From contig NZ_BOLN01000005.1 of the NCBI RefSeq assembly GCF_016861655.1, positions 184,435 through 248,434 of the forward strand: a stretch of DNA of 64,000 bases, read 5' to 3'. A program made the position numbers and the translations under genes. Below are positions 7,586-15,952 of this stretch, in pieces. Positions within the stretch are counted from its first letter, which is position 1; every line of letters begins with the position of its first letter. The notes under the pieces are model-generated. The model saw only the letters and a program-made list of their open reading frames with translations. It ran no database searches and had not been told where the DNA came from. This DNA is from Levilactobacillus lanxiensis. GTDB taxonomy: Bacteria; Bacillota; Bacilli; Lactobacillales; Lactobacillaceae.

Positions 7586-9082
7586 CTAATCATCTGACTT
7601 GGCCCCGGTGCCCAGGACCTGGTCACTGTGATCCAACCGATTAATCACAAAGGTCAGCACCACAATCAGAAAACCAATCACGTAAACCCAGTGCAACCCA
7701 TTATACAGGATATGCCGCAGGGCTGGCAATAACTTTTCTGACAGTTGGCTCGCCGTCTGGGGATTGATCAACCGGTTCATCATCGCCATGCTGGTTCCGG
7801 CATAGTGCGCCAGTCCCCGTTGCATCCCCGTGTTCAGAACAATCCCAAAGACGGAGACCATCAGTGTCTGTCCAATCGTCCGCCCCAGCGTGTTAAACGA
7901 GGTTGCCACCCCCACGTTTTCAGCGGAGACCAACCGTTGGGACGTCAGGGTCGTCGTGGTCATCGCAATCCCAAAGCCGAAGCCGTTAATGGCCGTAATG
8001 ATGAAGAACCAGCCAAATGACGCCTGTAAGGGCAATAAGGCCAACGCCAGGCCGGCCACTAGAATAAATGACAGGCTGAAGTACAGGATTCGTCGTGGCG
8101 TCCAGCGCGCCAAGAAATAACTCGTCACAAAGGCACCGACGACCCACATCAGTGAGTTGGGCGTCAATGCCAACCCAGCGACTGAAGCAGAGACGCCGTG
8201 AATCCCCTGACCCCAGGTTGGCACGTAGACGGTCAAGGCCATTAAATAACCGTTGATCAACGCCGCAATCGCATTTTGGACAATGAAGGGCCGATTCTTA
8301 AAGAGTTCCAGTGAAATGATCGGGTCGACCGCGCGCTGCTCGCGGCGAATAAACAGCCCCAGACTAAGTGCACTCACAATCAGTCCGGCTACGAAGACGC
8401 CCCAGTGAATTGGCTGGCTACTGAGCACCTGAAAACTCAGCATCAACGTGAGCAGACACAGCATTAGCCAGAAACTTCCCAGGTAGTCGATACTGGCCGC
8501 GTGCTGGCGCTTGGGTTCGTGTAAGTATAATTGAAATAAGAGCATGGTCAATAACCCAATGGGGACATTAATAAAGAAAATCCAGTGCCAGCTGAGCTTA
8601 TCGATGATGATGCCACCCAGTAAGGGCGCCAGCACCGCCGCAATCCCCCAGGCGGAGTTGGTGATGCCCAAGATTTTGGCCCGCTTTTCCAGCGTATAAA
8701 TATCGGCAATGATGGTCATGGATACCGGCAGTAAGGCCCCGGCCCCAATCCCCTGAATGGCGCGCCAGAAAATCAGCACCGGCATCGTCTGGGACAAGCC
8801 ACTCATGGCCGAGCCCACGATAAGCACGGCGAGTCCGAACTGCATGACGGGTTTACGACCAATCACATCGGCCAGCTTGCCATAAATGGGGGTCACCATG
8901 GCCGTGGCCAATAAATAAATCGAAAAGACCCAGTTCATCAGGGCCACCCCATGCAGGCTCCCCACAATGGTTGGCAGCGCCGTCGACACGATAGTCCCCT
9001 CCACCGCGCTCACGAACGTCGCCACGTAAATGGCAATCGTGACAGCGAGCACGTTGGTCTTTGACTGTGACATCTCAAACAT
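7586..9082 (-). CDS. MFS multidrug exporter, DHA2 (EmrB/QacA) family
   Basis: About 498 residues with the hydrophobic profile of a 14-helix drug:proton antiporter. Family motifs are visible: motif A GKLADVIGRKPV near residue 68, the helix-5 motif C region (WGIAAVLAPLLGG), and GALLPVSM. Start is uncertain: ATG 9082 is only three bases from AAGGA, ATG 9073 is about twelve bases away, and a TTG at 9100 also opens the frame. It stands alone, with no regulator adjacent. Drug substrates cannot be deduced. Confidence 0.88.
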   Translation of the reverse strand: MFEMSQSKTNVLAVTIAIYVATFVSAVEGTIVSTALPTIVGSLHGVALMNWVFSIYLLATAMVTPIYGKLADVIGRKPVMQFGLAVLIVGSAMSGLSQTMPVLIFWRAIQGIGAGALLPVSMTIIADIYTLEKRAKILGITNSAWGIAAVLAPLLGGIIIDKLSWHWIFFINVPIGLLTMLLFQLYLHEPKRQHAASIDYLGSFWLMLCLLTLMLSFQVLSSQPIHWGVFVAGLIVSALSLGLFIRREQRAVDPIISLELFKNRPFIVQNAIAALINGYLMALTVYVPTWGQGIHGVSASVAGLALTPNSLMWVVGAFVTSYFLARWTPRRILYFSLSFILVAGLALALLPLQASFGWFFIITAINGFGFGIAMTTTTLTSQRLVSAENVGVATSFNTLGRTIGQTLMVSVFGIVLNTGMQRGLAHYAGTSMAMMNRLINPQTASQLSEKLLPALRHILYNGLHWVYVIGFLIVVLTFVINRLDHSDQVLGTGAKSDD

Positions 9083-9220
9083 CTTCCTTCTAAAGCGCAA
9101 GTTTTAAAGTCAGCGCTAGCAATTCACTAACCGGCTGACGATTAACCCGCTTAGATTTTAGTCTACCACTCTAACCACTTCCTCGACAAACCTCGCTTAA
9201 CCGCTGCTTCGCAGTCCAAA

Positions 9221-9253
9221 CAAAAACGGGGCCGTCATTAGCGACGACCCCGT
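9221..9253 (-). terminator. Terminator after thrS
   Basis: ACGGGGTCGTC pairs with GACGGCCCCGT on the minus strand, followed by TTTTTG. Confidence 0.88.
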
Positions 9254-9292
9254 TCCTTCTATTCTCTGGTTACTGACCAGAAACGTTTAAAT

Positions 9293-11236
9293 TTAGTTTT
9301 CTTCGCGACTGTATGAAGCGATGTCGCCGAGGATTTCCTTGACGAAGGCGTCACTGCTCATGGAGTTGCTGTCGTCTTCCCCGTACTTCCGGACAGAGAC
9401 AGTGCCATTAGCCATTTCGTCTTCACCAACAACCAACGTGTATGGAATCTTGTGCGTTTGGGCATCCCGAATCAGGTAACCCATCTTTTCACCACGCTTG
9501 TCGACGTTGACCCGCACATCAGCAGCCTTTAATTCAGCAGCTAACTTGTCGGCGTAAGCACCATGCTTTTCTTCGGAAACAGGAATGATGGTGACTTGTT
9601 TAGGGGCTAACCAAGTTGGGAAGGCACCCTTGTAGATTTCAGTCAGGTAAGCGGTGAACCGTTCCATCGTTGAAACCAGGCCACGGTGAATCATAACTGG
9701 ACGGTGTTCTTCACCATCGGCACCGACGTAGTGTAAGTCGAAGCGTTCTGGCAACATGAAGTCCAATTGGATGGTTGAGAGCGTTTCTTCGTTCCCAAGG
9801 GCCGTCTTGGTTTGGACGTCCAGCTTAGGACCGTAGAAGGCAGCTTCCCCTTCGGCTTCAACGTAAGGCAAGCCAAGGTCATCCATGGCACCCTTCAACA
9901 TCTTTTGCGCGTTGTTCCACATTTCATCGTCATCGAAGTACTTTTCCGTGTTCTTAGGGTCACGGTAGCTCAGACGGAACGTGTAGTCCTTGATGTCAAA
10001 GTCTTTGTAAACCTTAACCATCAAGTCCAGGATGCTCTTGAATTCATCTTGGATTTGTTCTGGGGCAACGAACGTGTGACCATCGTTCAAGGTCATTTCA
10101 CGAACCCGTTGTAGACCACTCAGGGCACCGGACTTTTCGTAACGGTGCATCATCCCTAATTCAGCGATCCGTAATGGTAATTCACGGTAAGAACGGATGT
10201 GGTGGTTGTAAATTTGAATATGGCTTGGGCAGTTCATTGGCCGTAATTCAAGTTGTTCGCCATCACCCATGTCCATTGGTGGGAACATGTCTTCACGGTA
10301 GTGGGCCCAGTGACCGGATTGCTTGTAGAGATCCAGGTTGGCCAGAACTGGCGTGTAAACGTGTTGGTAACCGTTAGCAACTTCCTTGTCGATGATGTAA
10401 CGTTCGATGGTCCGACGAATCGTGGCACCGTTTGGCATCCAGTATGGTAAACCGGCACCGACCTTAGGATCAACGAAGAACAAGTCCAGTTGGTTCCCAA
10501 TGACACGGTGATCACGTTCGCGGGCTTCTTGGCGCTTAGCCAAATCAGCATCTAAGTCAGCTTGCTTGTAGAAGGCCGTCCCGTAAATCCGTTGGAGCAT
10601 TGGATTTGAGGACTTGCCTTGCCAGTAAGCACCGGCAACGGAGAGCAGCTTGAACTTCTTCACGTCGCCCGTGTTGGCTAATTGGGCACCGTCGCTGAGG
10701 ACTTGGTAGTCACCAATCTTCAGGAAGGAAACGGCGTCACCATCAACGGCATTGATCAATTCAGTGGTGTAAGGGTCATCCTTGGCAGTAGCTAAGGCAT
10801 CGGCCTTGCTCAAAGAAATCCGTTCGATGTCTGACTTGTCGCTAACTAACTTTTCAACGATGACAGACAAAGCGTCCAGTTCATCAACGCTCACTTGTTG
10901 GTCGTCCTTGTCAGTGTCGACGAAGAACCCATCTTCATCGGCGCTCACTTCACCCAAACGAATGGCTGGGAATTGCTTCTTCAACGCGATCCGGACTAAT
11001 GCAGCGGTCGTGTTCCGCAAAACGCTCAAACCTTCGTCGCTGTCCTTGGTGACGATTTCGATGGCACCGTCGCCTGACAATGGGGTCAAGTAGTCGACCA
11101 GTTTGCCGTTTAGCTTACCGGCAACGGCCTTCTTAGCTAAGCTGATAGAAATGGATTTCGCAACGTCAGCGGGCGTCGTGCCTTCTGGGAAGTCCTTAGA
11201 CTTGCCATCGGGGAATTTGATTGAAATATCTGCCAT
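9293..11236 (-). CDS. thrS: Threonine-tRNA ligase
   Basis: A 647-residue ThrRS with N-terminal TGS domain ([21 protein letters not shown] region), an editing domain, the class II catalytic core (motif 2 [18 protein letters not shown], motif 3 [10 protein letters not shown]) and a C-terminal anticodon-binding domain. ATG at 11236 follows GGGAG. Expression is controlled by a T-box leader immediately upstream, so uncharged tRNA-Thr should raise it; a tRNA-Thr(TGT) gene is at 63648-63720. Confidence 0.98.
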   Translation of the reverse strand: MADISIKFPDGKSKDFPEGTTPADVAKSISISLAKKAVAGKLNGKLVDYLTPLSGDGAIEIVTKDSDEGLSVLRNTTAALVRIALKKQFPAIRLGEVSADEDGFFVDTDKDDQQVSVDELDALSVIVEKLVSDKSDIERISLSKADALATAKDDPYTTELINAVDGDAVSFLKIGDYQVLSDGAQLANTGDVKKFKLLSVAGAYWQGKSSNPMLQRIYGTAFYKQADLDADLAKRQEARERDHRVIGNQLDLFFVDPKVGAGLPYWMPNGATIRRTIERYIIDKEVANGYQHVYTPVLANLDLYKQSGHWAHYREDMFPPMDMGDGEQLELRPMNCPSHIQIYNHHIRSYRELPLRIAELGMMHRYEKSGALSGLQRVREMTLNDGHTFVAPEQIQDEFKSILDLMVKVYKDFDIKDYTFRLSYRDPKNTEKYFDDDEMWNNAQKMLKGAMDDLGLPYVEAEGEAAFYGPKLDVQTKTALGNEETLSTIQLDFMLPERFDLHYVGADGEEHRPVMIHRGLVSTMERFTAYLTEIYKGAFPTWLAPKQVTIIPVSEEKHGAYADKLAAELKAADVRVNVDKRGEKMGYLIRDAQTHKIPYTLVVGEDEMANGTVSVRKYGEDDSNSMSSDAFVKEILGDIASYSREEN

Positions 11237-11274
11237 AATGATGATCTCCCTTATTGAAATTTGGGTAAATTACG

Positions 11275-11530
11275 CAAAAAGTCCCCAGTACCTGCAATAG
11301 GCACTGGGGACGTCAATAACGTGGTTCCACCCGATATTTTTCACGAGACTGGTCCCGTGAACTCTAATCGTCGATAACGGAACGGACCGGCCGAAAATTT
11401 CCTTTCGACAGCTTGTGGAAAGCGGTAATGTTAACGGTCGCTAAGTCGGCTTCCAAGCAAGGCCAACTCTTCCTGTGAACGATCCCGTCAACACCATGTC
11501 TTTCGTCATAGCTCTTTGGTTTCAAAGACT
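11275..11530 (-). promoter_or_regulatory. T-box leader of thrS
   Basis: The leader contains the T-box sequence GGTGGAACCACG (minus strand, 11319-11332 region) followed by a terminator at 11278-11312 (AGTCCCCAGTGCC, loop, GGTACTGGGGACT, then T run). The stem I region has a CATTACCGC stretch whose ACC could be the threonine specifier; that assignment is tentative. Confidence 0.92.
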
Positions 11531-11559
11531 ATTAAACACTTGCCAGCGATAGTTGTCAA
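11531..11559 (-). promoter_or_regulatory. Promoter of the thrS T-box transcript
   Basis: TTGACA, 17 bases, TTTAAT on the minus strand. Confidence 0.85.
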
Positions 11560-11569
11560 GGATTCACCG

Positions 11570-11603
11570 AAAAAAATAAAAAAGGCAAGGCCACCGCCCT
11601 ACC
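11570..11603 (-). terminator. Terminator after dnaI
   Basis: GGTAGGGC pairs with GCCTTGCC around a GGTG loop, followed by six T on the minus strand, ending the polA-dnaI operon just before the thrS promoter. Confidence 0.8.
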
Positions 11604-11616
11604 TCAAAAAAATTAT

Positions 11617-12543
11617 TTATTGTGGTCGCCGGTTAACACCGACCATCGTGATTTCCCGGGCCAGGAAGCGAATCCGTTGCATCAGCCGTTGGGCCTTCAA
11701 GGGTTCGTCATCCCCGCGCGTGGAGATGCGCAAGTGTTCCTTCTCCAACTGCTCCATTGAGAAATTGGAGCTAAAGAACGTCGGTAACTCTTCTTGCATC
11801 CGGTATTCCAAAATCACCCCAAGAATATCATCACGGACCCAAGCAGACATCGCGTCCGCCCCAATGTCATCGATCATTAAGACCGGCGACTTCTTGAGGG
11901 CGTCCAGTTTTTCCGCGACCCCATTTTGGGCAATCGCGTTCTTCATTTCCACCGCAAAACTGGGGAAGTGAACTAACGTGGTGGAGAACCCATCCGTTGC
12001 AAGCTGATTGGCAATGGCGGCTAGCAAGTAGGTCTTGCCCACGCCAAAGCTCCCCTGCAAATACAGGGCCTGGTGCCGTCGGTTGGGACTGGCTTCGTAT
12101 GCGTCGACAAAGTCTAACGCCGCCATCAACGCCTCGGCCCGATCCGAATCCTGATCAAAGTTTTTAAAGTCGGCCTCGCGAATACTCTTCGGCATGGCAA
12201 TCGACTTCACCCGTTGCCGCAATTGTTGTTGGGCTTGCTTCTCCTGGGTCGCCTTGGTTGGCACGTAGGCTACGTCAATCAGATGGTTGGACACGATGAG
12301 CTGGGGTTCGTACCCCGCCGCAAAGGTCGTGCCCCCATTCGCTAACTTTTCCCGTTCGCTGACAAATTCGTAGAGTTTGGCCGCTGAACGCGTCATCACG
12401 TCTTCCGCCAGCTCCTCCTTGTGGGCCTGGTAAAAGGCCGTCACGGTTGGATCATCATAGACTTTGGCCATCAGTTGACGGTAGTTATCGTTTAAATGCC
12501 GTTGATTCATCAGGTGTTGCATGGTTTTACTCAAATCTTCCAT
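11617..12543 (-). CDS. dnaI: Primosomal protein DnaI (helicase loader)
   Basis: A 308-residue AAA+ ATPase that loads the replicative helicase in Firmicutes. An N-terminal helicase-binding region precedes Walker A GSFGVGKTYLL near residue 164 and Walker B VLMIDDIGAD near 225, then a sensor region (FFSSNFSMEQLE). ATG 12543 follows AAGGAGGAG. It is the last gene after dnaB, three bases apart, as in other lactobacilli. Confidence 0.95.
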   Translation of the reverse strand: MEDLSKTMQHLMNQRHLNDNYRQLMAKVYDDPTVTAFYQAHKEELAEDVMTRSAAKLYEFVSEREKLANGGTTFAAGYEPQLIVSNHLIDVAYVPTKATQEKQAQQQLRQRVKSIAMPKSIREADFKNFDQDSDRAEALMAALDFVDAYEASPNRRHQALYLQGSFGVGKTYLLAAIANQLATDGFSTTLVHFPSFAVEMKNAIAQNGVAEKLDALKKSPVLMIDDIGADAMSAWVRDDILGVILEYRMQEELPTFFSSNFSMEQLEKEHLRISTRGDDEPLKAQRLMQRIRFLAREITMVGVNRRPQ

Positions 12544-12546
12544 CGG

Positions 12547-13929
12547 TTACTCCTCCTTCCCATCCGCGGTGCGTTCCTGAAGCCGCGCAATGCGCTCTTG
12601 TAATTTCTGTTGTTGCGCCGGTGACAGCTTGGCCTGCGTCGTTTGTGACTGGGCCTCAGCCGGTTTCTTTGCCCAGTCCGGGAGTGTCTCCTTGACCGTT
12701 GGCTGACGGTTACGTGACCGCCGTGGCTTGCTGGCCGTCTGCTGGTGCTCGCGAATTTCCTTGATAGCCGCCTGGGGCGTTTGAATTTTCTTCATGCTCC
12801 AGTCATTGGCAATCGAATCCATGAGAGCCTTAGACAGCGTTGGCTTGTCCGAATCCACCAGCATGTGATAGATCAGCACGTTTAACACCGACTGTGGAAA
12901 CAGCTGCCGACTGACCTGGTCGCGGATGATGCGCTGCTCACCGTCCGTGATGTAGCCCCCGCGTTTTTGCTTGATTGCCTGTAAAAAGACTGCGGGCACC
13001 GTGGTATTCGCCACCTTGATCAACGCCTGTTCGGCGGAACTCAGGTGCTGATCCGTCGGTGCCTGGGCCAATGCCGCGGCAGATGGCGTCTGTTCGCTAG
13101 CCGCCGGTTGGGCGCGGTGTTGTTGGCCAAAACTCTGGGCAATCACGCGTTTGAACTGTTCGGGGTCAAATTGATTCGTTGCCAAATCCGTTGCTTCACC
13201 CACGTACCGGGCCATGGTGACCTCATCCAGGCCGTACGTCGCGTGCTCCGTCAACAATAGCTGACGTTGGCTCCGTAAGGCCCGGGTGTCAATGAATGAG
13301 TGCTCTAAGATATCGCCTAATAATTTAAAATCAAAGTCATCATGGTTGGTCCCTTTCAACACTGGTGCGCCGGCGTCAACCGGCAGCTCATCGCGCGTCG
13401 CCGTGATGGCGGCCGGGAGTTGCTTGAGTTCTTGCCCATCCACGTGAAAGACGTCCAAAAAGTTCTTGGTAATATCCACTTCATCCGCAGAGTCGGTGGT
13501 CTGCGGCGTGTTGTGGGTGACCAGGGACCGGTAAACCTCTTCCCCGACCACGCCCAACAGCTGAACACTCAACAGATCATCGCGAAAGAAGTCTGCCGGC
13601 TGAAGTGGGGCCCGCAGCTCATAAACGAAGCTGGTCAACTCGTTGGCCGTCTTCACCTTAGTCGTCAGTAACCCCGCAGCCTCCAGGCGTAACCGGGCCT
13701 CATAGAAATGGGCCAGATCCATCCCCAGCAGTCCCAGCAGGGTAGCGTGACGCTTATACGTCGCCCGTTCGGGGAGCCAAAAAAGGGCCGAGTAAAGCCC
13801 CGCGGCACTCGGTCCAATGATTGGCTGATAAAGCTGGGTCAACGTCTGCCAACTTTGATCCGTCAAGCGGTCCGCTAGCCGCACCAGGAATCCCGTTCGC
13901 GGTTTTAATTGATGCCAGGAATCCTCCAT
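12547..13929 (-). CDS. dnaB: Replication initiation / membrane attachment protein DnaB
   Basis: A 460-residue Firmicutes DnaB (not the helicase), part of the DnaD-DnaB-DnaI primosome. N-terminal winged-helix region begins MEDSWHQLKPRTGFLVR; the DnaB/DnaD-like C-terminal module includes FLQAIKQKRGGYITDGEQRIIRD split over residues 320-345. The tail is basic and then Gln-rich. Position between nrdR and dnaI is the conserved arrangement and makes the call firm. Confidence 0.93.
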   Translation of the reverse strand: MEDSWHQLKPRTGFLVRLADRLTDQSWQTLTQLYQPIIGPSAAGLYSALFWLPERATYKRHATLLGLLGMDLAHFYEARLRLEAAGLLTTKVKTANELTSFVYELRAPLQPADFFRDDLLSVQLLGVVGEEVYRSLVTHNTPQTTDSADEVDITKNFLDVFHVDGQELKQLPAAITATRDELPVDAGAPVLKGTNHDDFDFKLLGDILEHSFIDTRALRSQRQLLLTEHATYGLDEVTMARYVGEATDLATNQFDPEQFKRVIAQSFGQQHRAQPAASEQTPSAAALAQAPTDQHLSSAEQALIKVANTTVPAVFLQAIKQKRGGYITDGEQRIIRDQVSRQLFPQSVLNVLIYHMLVDSDKPTLSKALMDSIANDWSMKKIQTPQAAIKEIREHQQTASKPRRSRNRQPTVKETLPDWAKKPAEAQSQTTQAKLSPAQQQKLQERIARLQERTADGKEE

Positions 13930-13932
13930 GCG

Positions 13933-14451
13933 TTATTTCCCCTCACTTTGCCCCTGGTCCCCTGAATCTGGATCAGAGTCCTGTTGGGCCTTTTGCTTAT
14001 CCTTATCGAGCATATCCTTCAACTCGTTGAAGAATACCCCGGTATCCTTGAATTGCCGGTAAACGCTGGCAAAGCGGATATAAGCGATTTCATCCACATC
14101 CACGAGCCGGTTCATCACGTATTCCCCGATCAATTGACTGGAAATTTCGTTGACGCCCAGCGCGCGAATTTTATTTTCAACTTCATCCACGATGTTGGTC
14201 ATGACATCCATCCCCACTGGTCGCTTCTCAGCGGAGCGGATGATGCCTCGTAGAATTTTCTCCCGGTTAAATTCCTCCCGGGTCCCGTTTTTCTTAATTA
14301 CCAACAGCGGCGTCACTTCAACGCGCTCAAACGTCGTGAACCGAAAACCACAGTTCTCGCACTCACGACGCCGGCGAATCACGCGGCCGTCGTCGGTGGG
14401 CCGACTGTCGACGACCCGCGATCCATTATGATGACAGTGTGGACACTGCAT
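13933..14451 (-). CDS. nrdR: Transcriptional repressor NrdR
   Basis: A 172-residue NrdR, the ATP/dATP-sensing repressor of ribonucleotide reductase genes. The zinc ribbon [15 protein letters not shown] with [19 protein letters not shown] and the following ATP-cone ([19 protein letters not shown]) are clear. Rather longer than the usual ~155 residues because of a hydrophilic tail rich in D, Q and S. Between coaE and dnaB. Confidence 0.97.
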   Translation of the reverse strand: MQCPHCHHNGSRVVDSRPTDDGRVIRRRRECENCGFRFTTFERVEVTPLLVIKKNGTREEFNREKILRGIIRSAEKRPVGMDVMTNIVDEVENKIRALGVNEISSQLIGEYVMNRLVDVDEIAYIRFASVYRQFKDTGVFFNELKDMLDKDKQKAQQDSDPDSGDQGQSEGK

Positions 14452-14467
14452 TATTGGTCACCTCGTT

Positions 14468-15079
14468 TTAATGGTTACTCTTGCCAAATTTATTGGTGTC
14501 AAGCCATTTTACCACTTGTTGGCGCGTTTGGGCAATTGTGCCCCCGTTGTCAATGACCACCGTGGCCTGCGCAATCTTCCGGTCGATGGGCCATTGCCGG
14601 TCCATCCGGGCCTGGGCATCGGCCGCCGATAACCCATCACGGGCCATTAGCCGTTGCCGCTGGGTCGTGGCATCGGTCGCCACGACCATCACGTGATCGA
14701 CCAGATGAATCAGATAGCCGACCTCAAAGAACGTGGGCGCATCAATGAGGACCACGGGGACCTGCCGTGCTTGATAGTCCGCCAGTTGCCGCTGAATCTC
14801 GGCTTTGATCAGTGGCGTGGTAATGGTCTCGAGGCGTGCCAGCTCTTCCGGATGGGTAAACACCAGTTGACCCAGCTTTTTTCGATCCAGCCCGTCTGTG
14901 GTCAGGTAATCTGCGCCAAAGGTCGTGCCAATCTGTGTGAAACCGGTCGACCCCGGTGCGACCACCTGACGGGCGATGATATCGGCGTCGATCACGGGCA
15001 GTTCGGCAGCTCGTAGCCAGGCGCTCACGGTTGATTTACCGGTCGCAATGCCCCCGGTCAATCCCCAGATTTCAGTCAT
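14468..15079 (-). CDS. coaE: Dephospho-CoA kinase
   Basis: A 203-residue CoaE, last step of coenzyme A synthesis. P-loop GLTGGIATGKSTVS at residues 6-19, followed by the family segments VIDADIIARQVVAPG and DAPTFFE. The start overlaps the 3' end of mutM, whose sequence holds the SD (GGAGG), so it is translationally linked. Confidence 0.96.
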   Translation of the reverse strand: MTEIWGLTGGIATGKSTVSAWLRAAELPVIDADIIARQVVAPGSTGFTQIGTTFGADYLTTDGLDRKKLGQLVFTHPEELARLETITTPLIKAEIQRQLADYQARQVPVVLIDAPTFFEVGYLIHLVDHVMVVATDATTQRQRLMARDGLSAADAQARMDRQWPIDRKIAQATVVIDNGGTIAQTRQQVVKWLDTNKFGKSNH

Positions 15080-15932
15080 CGGTCAACGCCTCCAATGCTT
15101 CTAAGGGCACGGGCTGACAGTGCGGGCAGTAGTGCGTGCCGCGCTGAGCAACCTTGATCTTGACGATTTCCGTGCCGCACCGCTCACAGGGTTCCCCCTC
15201 ACGCCCGTAGACGTGCAGGTGATTTTGAAATTGCCCCGCCTCGCCAAAGGCCGTCGAGAAGGAATGCACGGTCGTCCCGTGTCCCTTGATGGCTTGCGCG
15301 AGCTCGTCAATAATGTTGCGGCGCAGCGTGGCAAGCTGGTCGGCACTCAGCTCATCGGCTGGTGTCAACGGATTGATTTTTGACAGCCACAAGACCTCAT
15401 CCACGTAAATGTTGCCCAGACCCGCAATTTTAGACTGGTCCAACAGGAAGGGTTTGACCACCTTGTGAGACTTGCCAAAAATCCGTTGCATATAGGCCAG
15501 GGTCAACGTGTTGTCCGTGGGTTCCGGTCCCAGCTTGCCGAGAGACGGCAAGGCCGCCGCCTCGTCTCCAGTTGGGACTAACCGCATCCGGCCAAACTTA
15601 CGGGTGTCGTTGTACCGCAGCTCCCGGCCATCCGTCAAATAGAAGATGACGTGGGTGTGCTTGATCACGGGACTCCCCTTTGGTTGGACATCGTATTTTC
15701 CTTCCATCCGTAGGTGTGACACCATGGTCAGGTCGCCACTGAACCGAAACAACAGATACTTGCCCCGCCGGTCGATGCGTTCAATTTTTCTGCCAATCAA
15801 TTCCGCCGTAAAGACTTCCGCGTCGGGAGTGACCATCTTGCGGTAGAACACGTCGACATGGTCGATGGTTGCGCCCGCCACCAGGCTGGTCAGCCCGCGC
15901 CGAACCGTTTCAACTTCAGGTAATTCTGGCAT
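15072..15932 (-). CDS. mutM: Formamidopyrimidine-DNA glycosylase
   Basis: A 286-residue Fpg/MutM that excises oxidised purines. The catalytic N-terminus MPELPEVETVRRGL (Pro2, Glu3) fixes the start at 15932, which follows AAGGAG; the frame is open 13 codons further. C-terminal zinc finger CERCGTEIVK...HYCPHCQ is intact. The helix-two-turn-helix segment KIAGLGNIYVDEVLW is present. Cotranscribed with polA. Confidence 0.98.
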   Translation of the reverse strand: MPELPEVETVRRGLTSLVAGATIDHVDVFYRKMVTPDAEVFTAELIGRKIERIDRRGKYLLFRFSGDLTMVSHLRMEGKYDVQPKGSPVIKHTHVIFYLTDGRELRYNDTRKFGRMRLVPTGDEAAALPSLGKLGPEPTDNTLTLAYMQRIFGKSHKVVKPFLLDQSKIAGLGNIYVDEVLWLSKINPLTPADELSADQLATLRRNIIDELAQAIKGHGTTVHSFSTAFGEAGQFQNHLHVYGREGEPCERCGTEIVKIKVAQRGTHYCPHCQPVPLEALEALTDD

Positions 15933-15952
15933 AACCGTCTCTCCTTTTGCCG

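Noticed and set aside
9691..10551. Alternative-frame open stretches within thrS suggesting a frameshift
   Set aside because: The thrS frame is continuous over 647 codons with all domains; the others are shadows.
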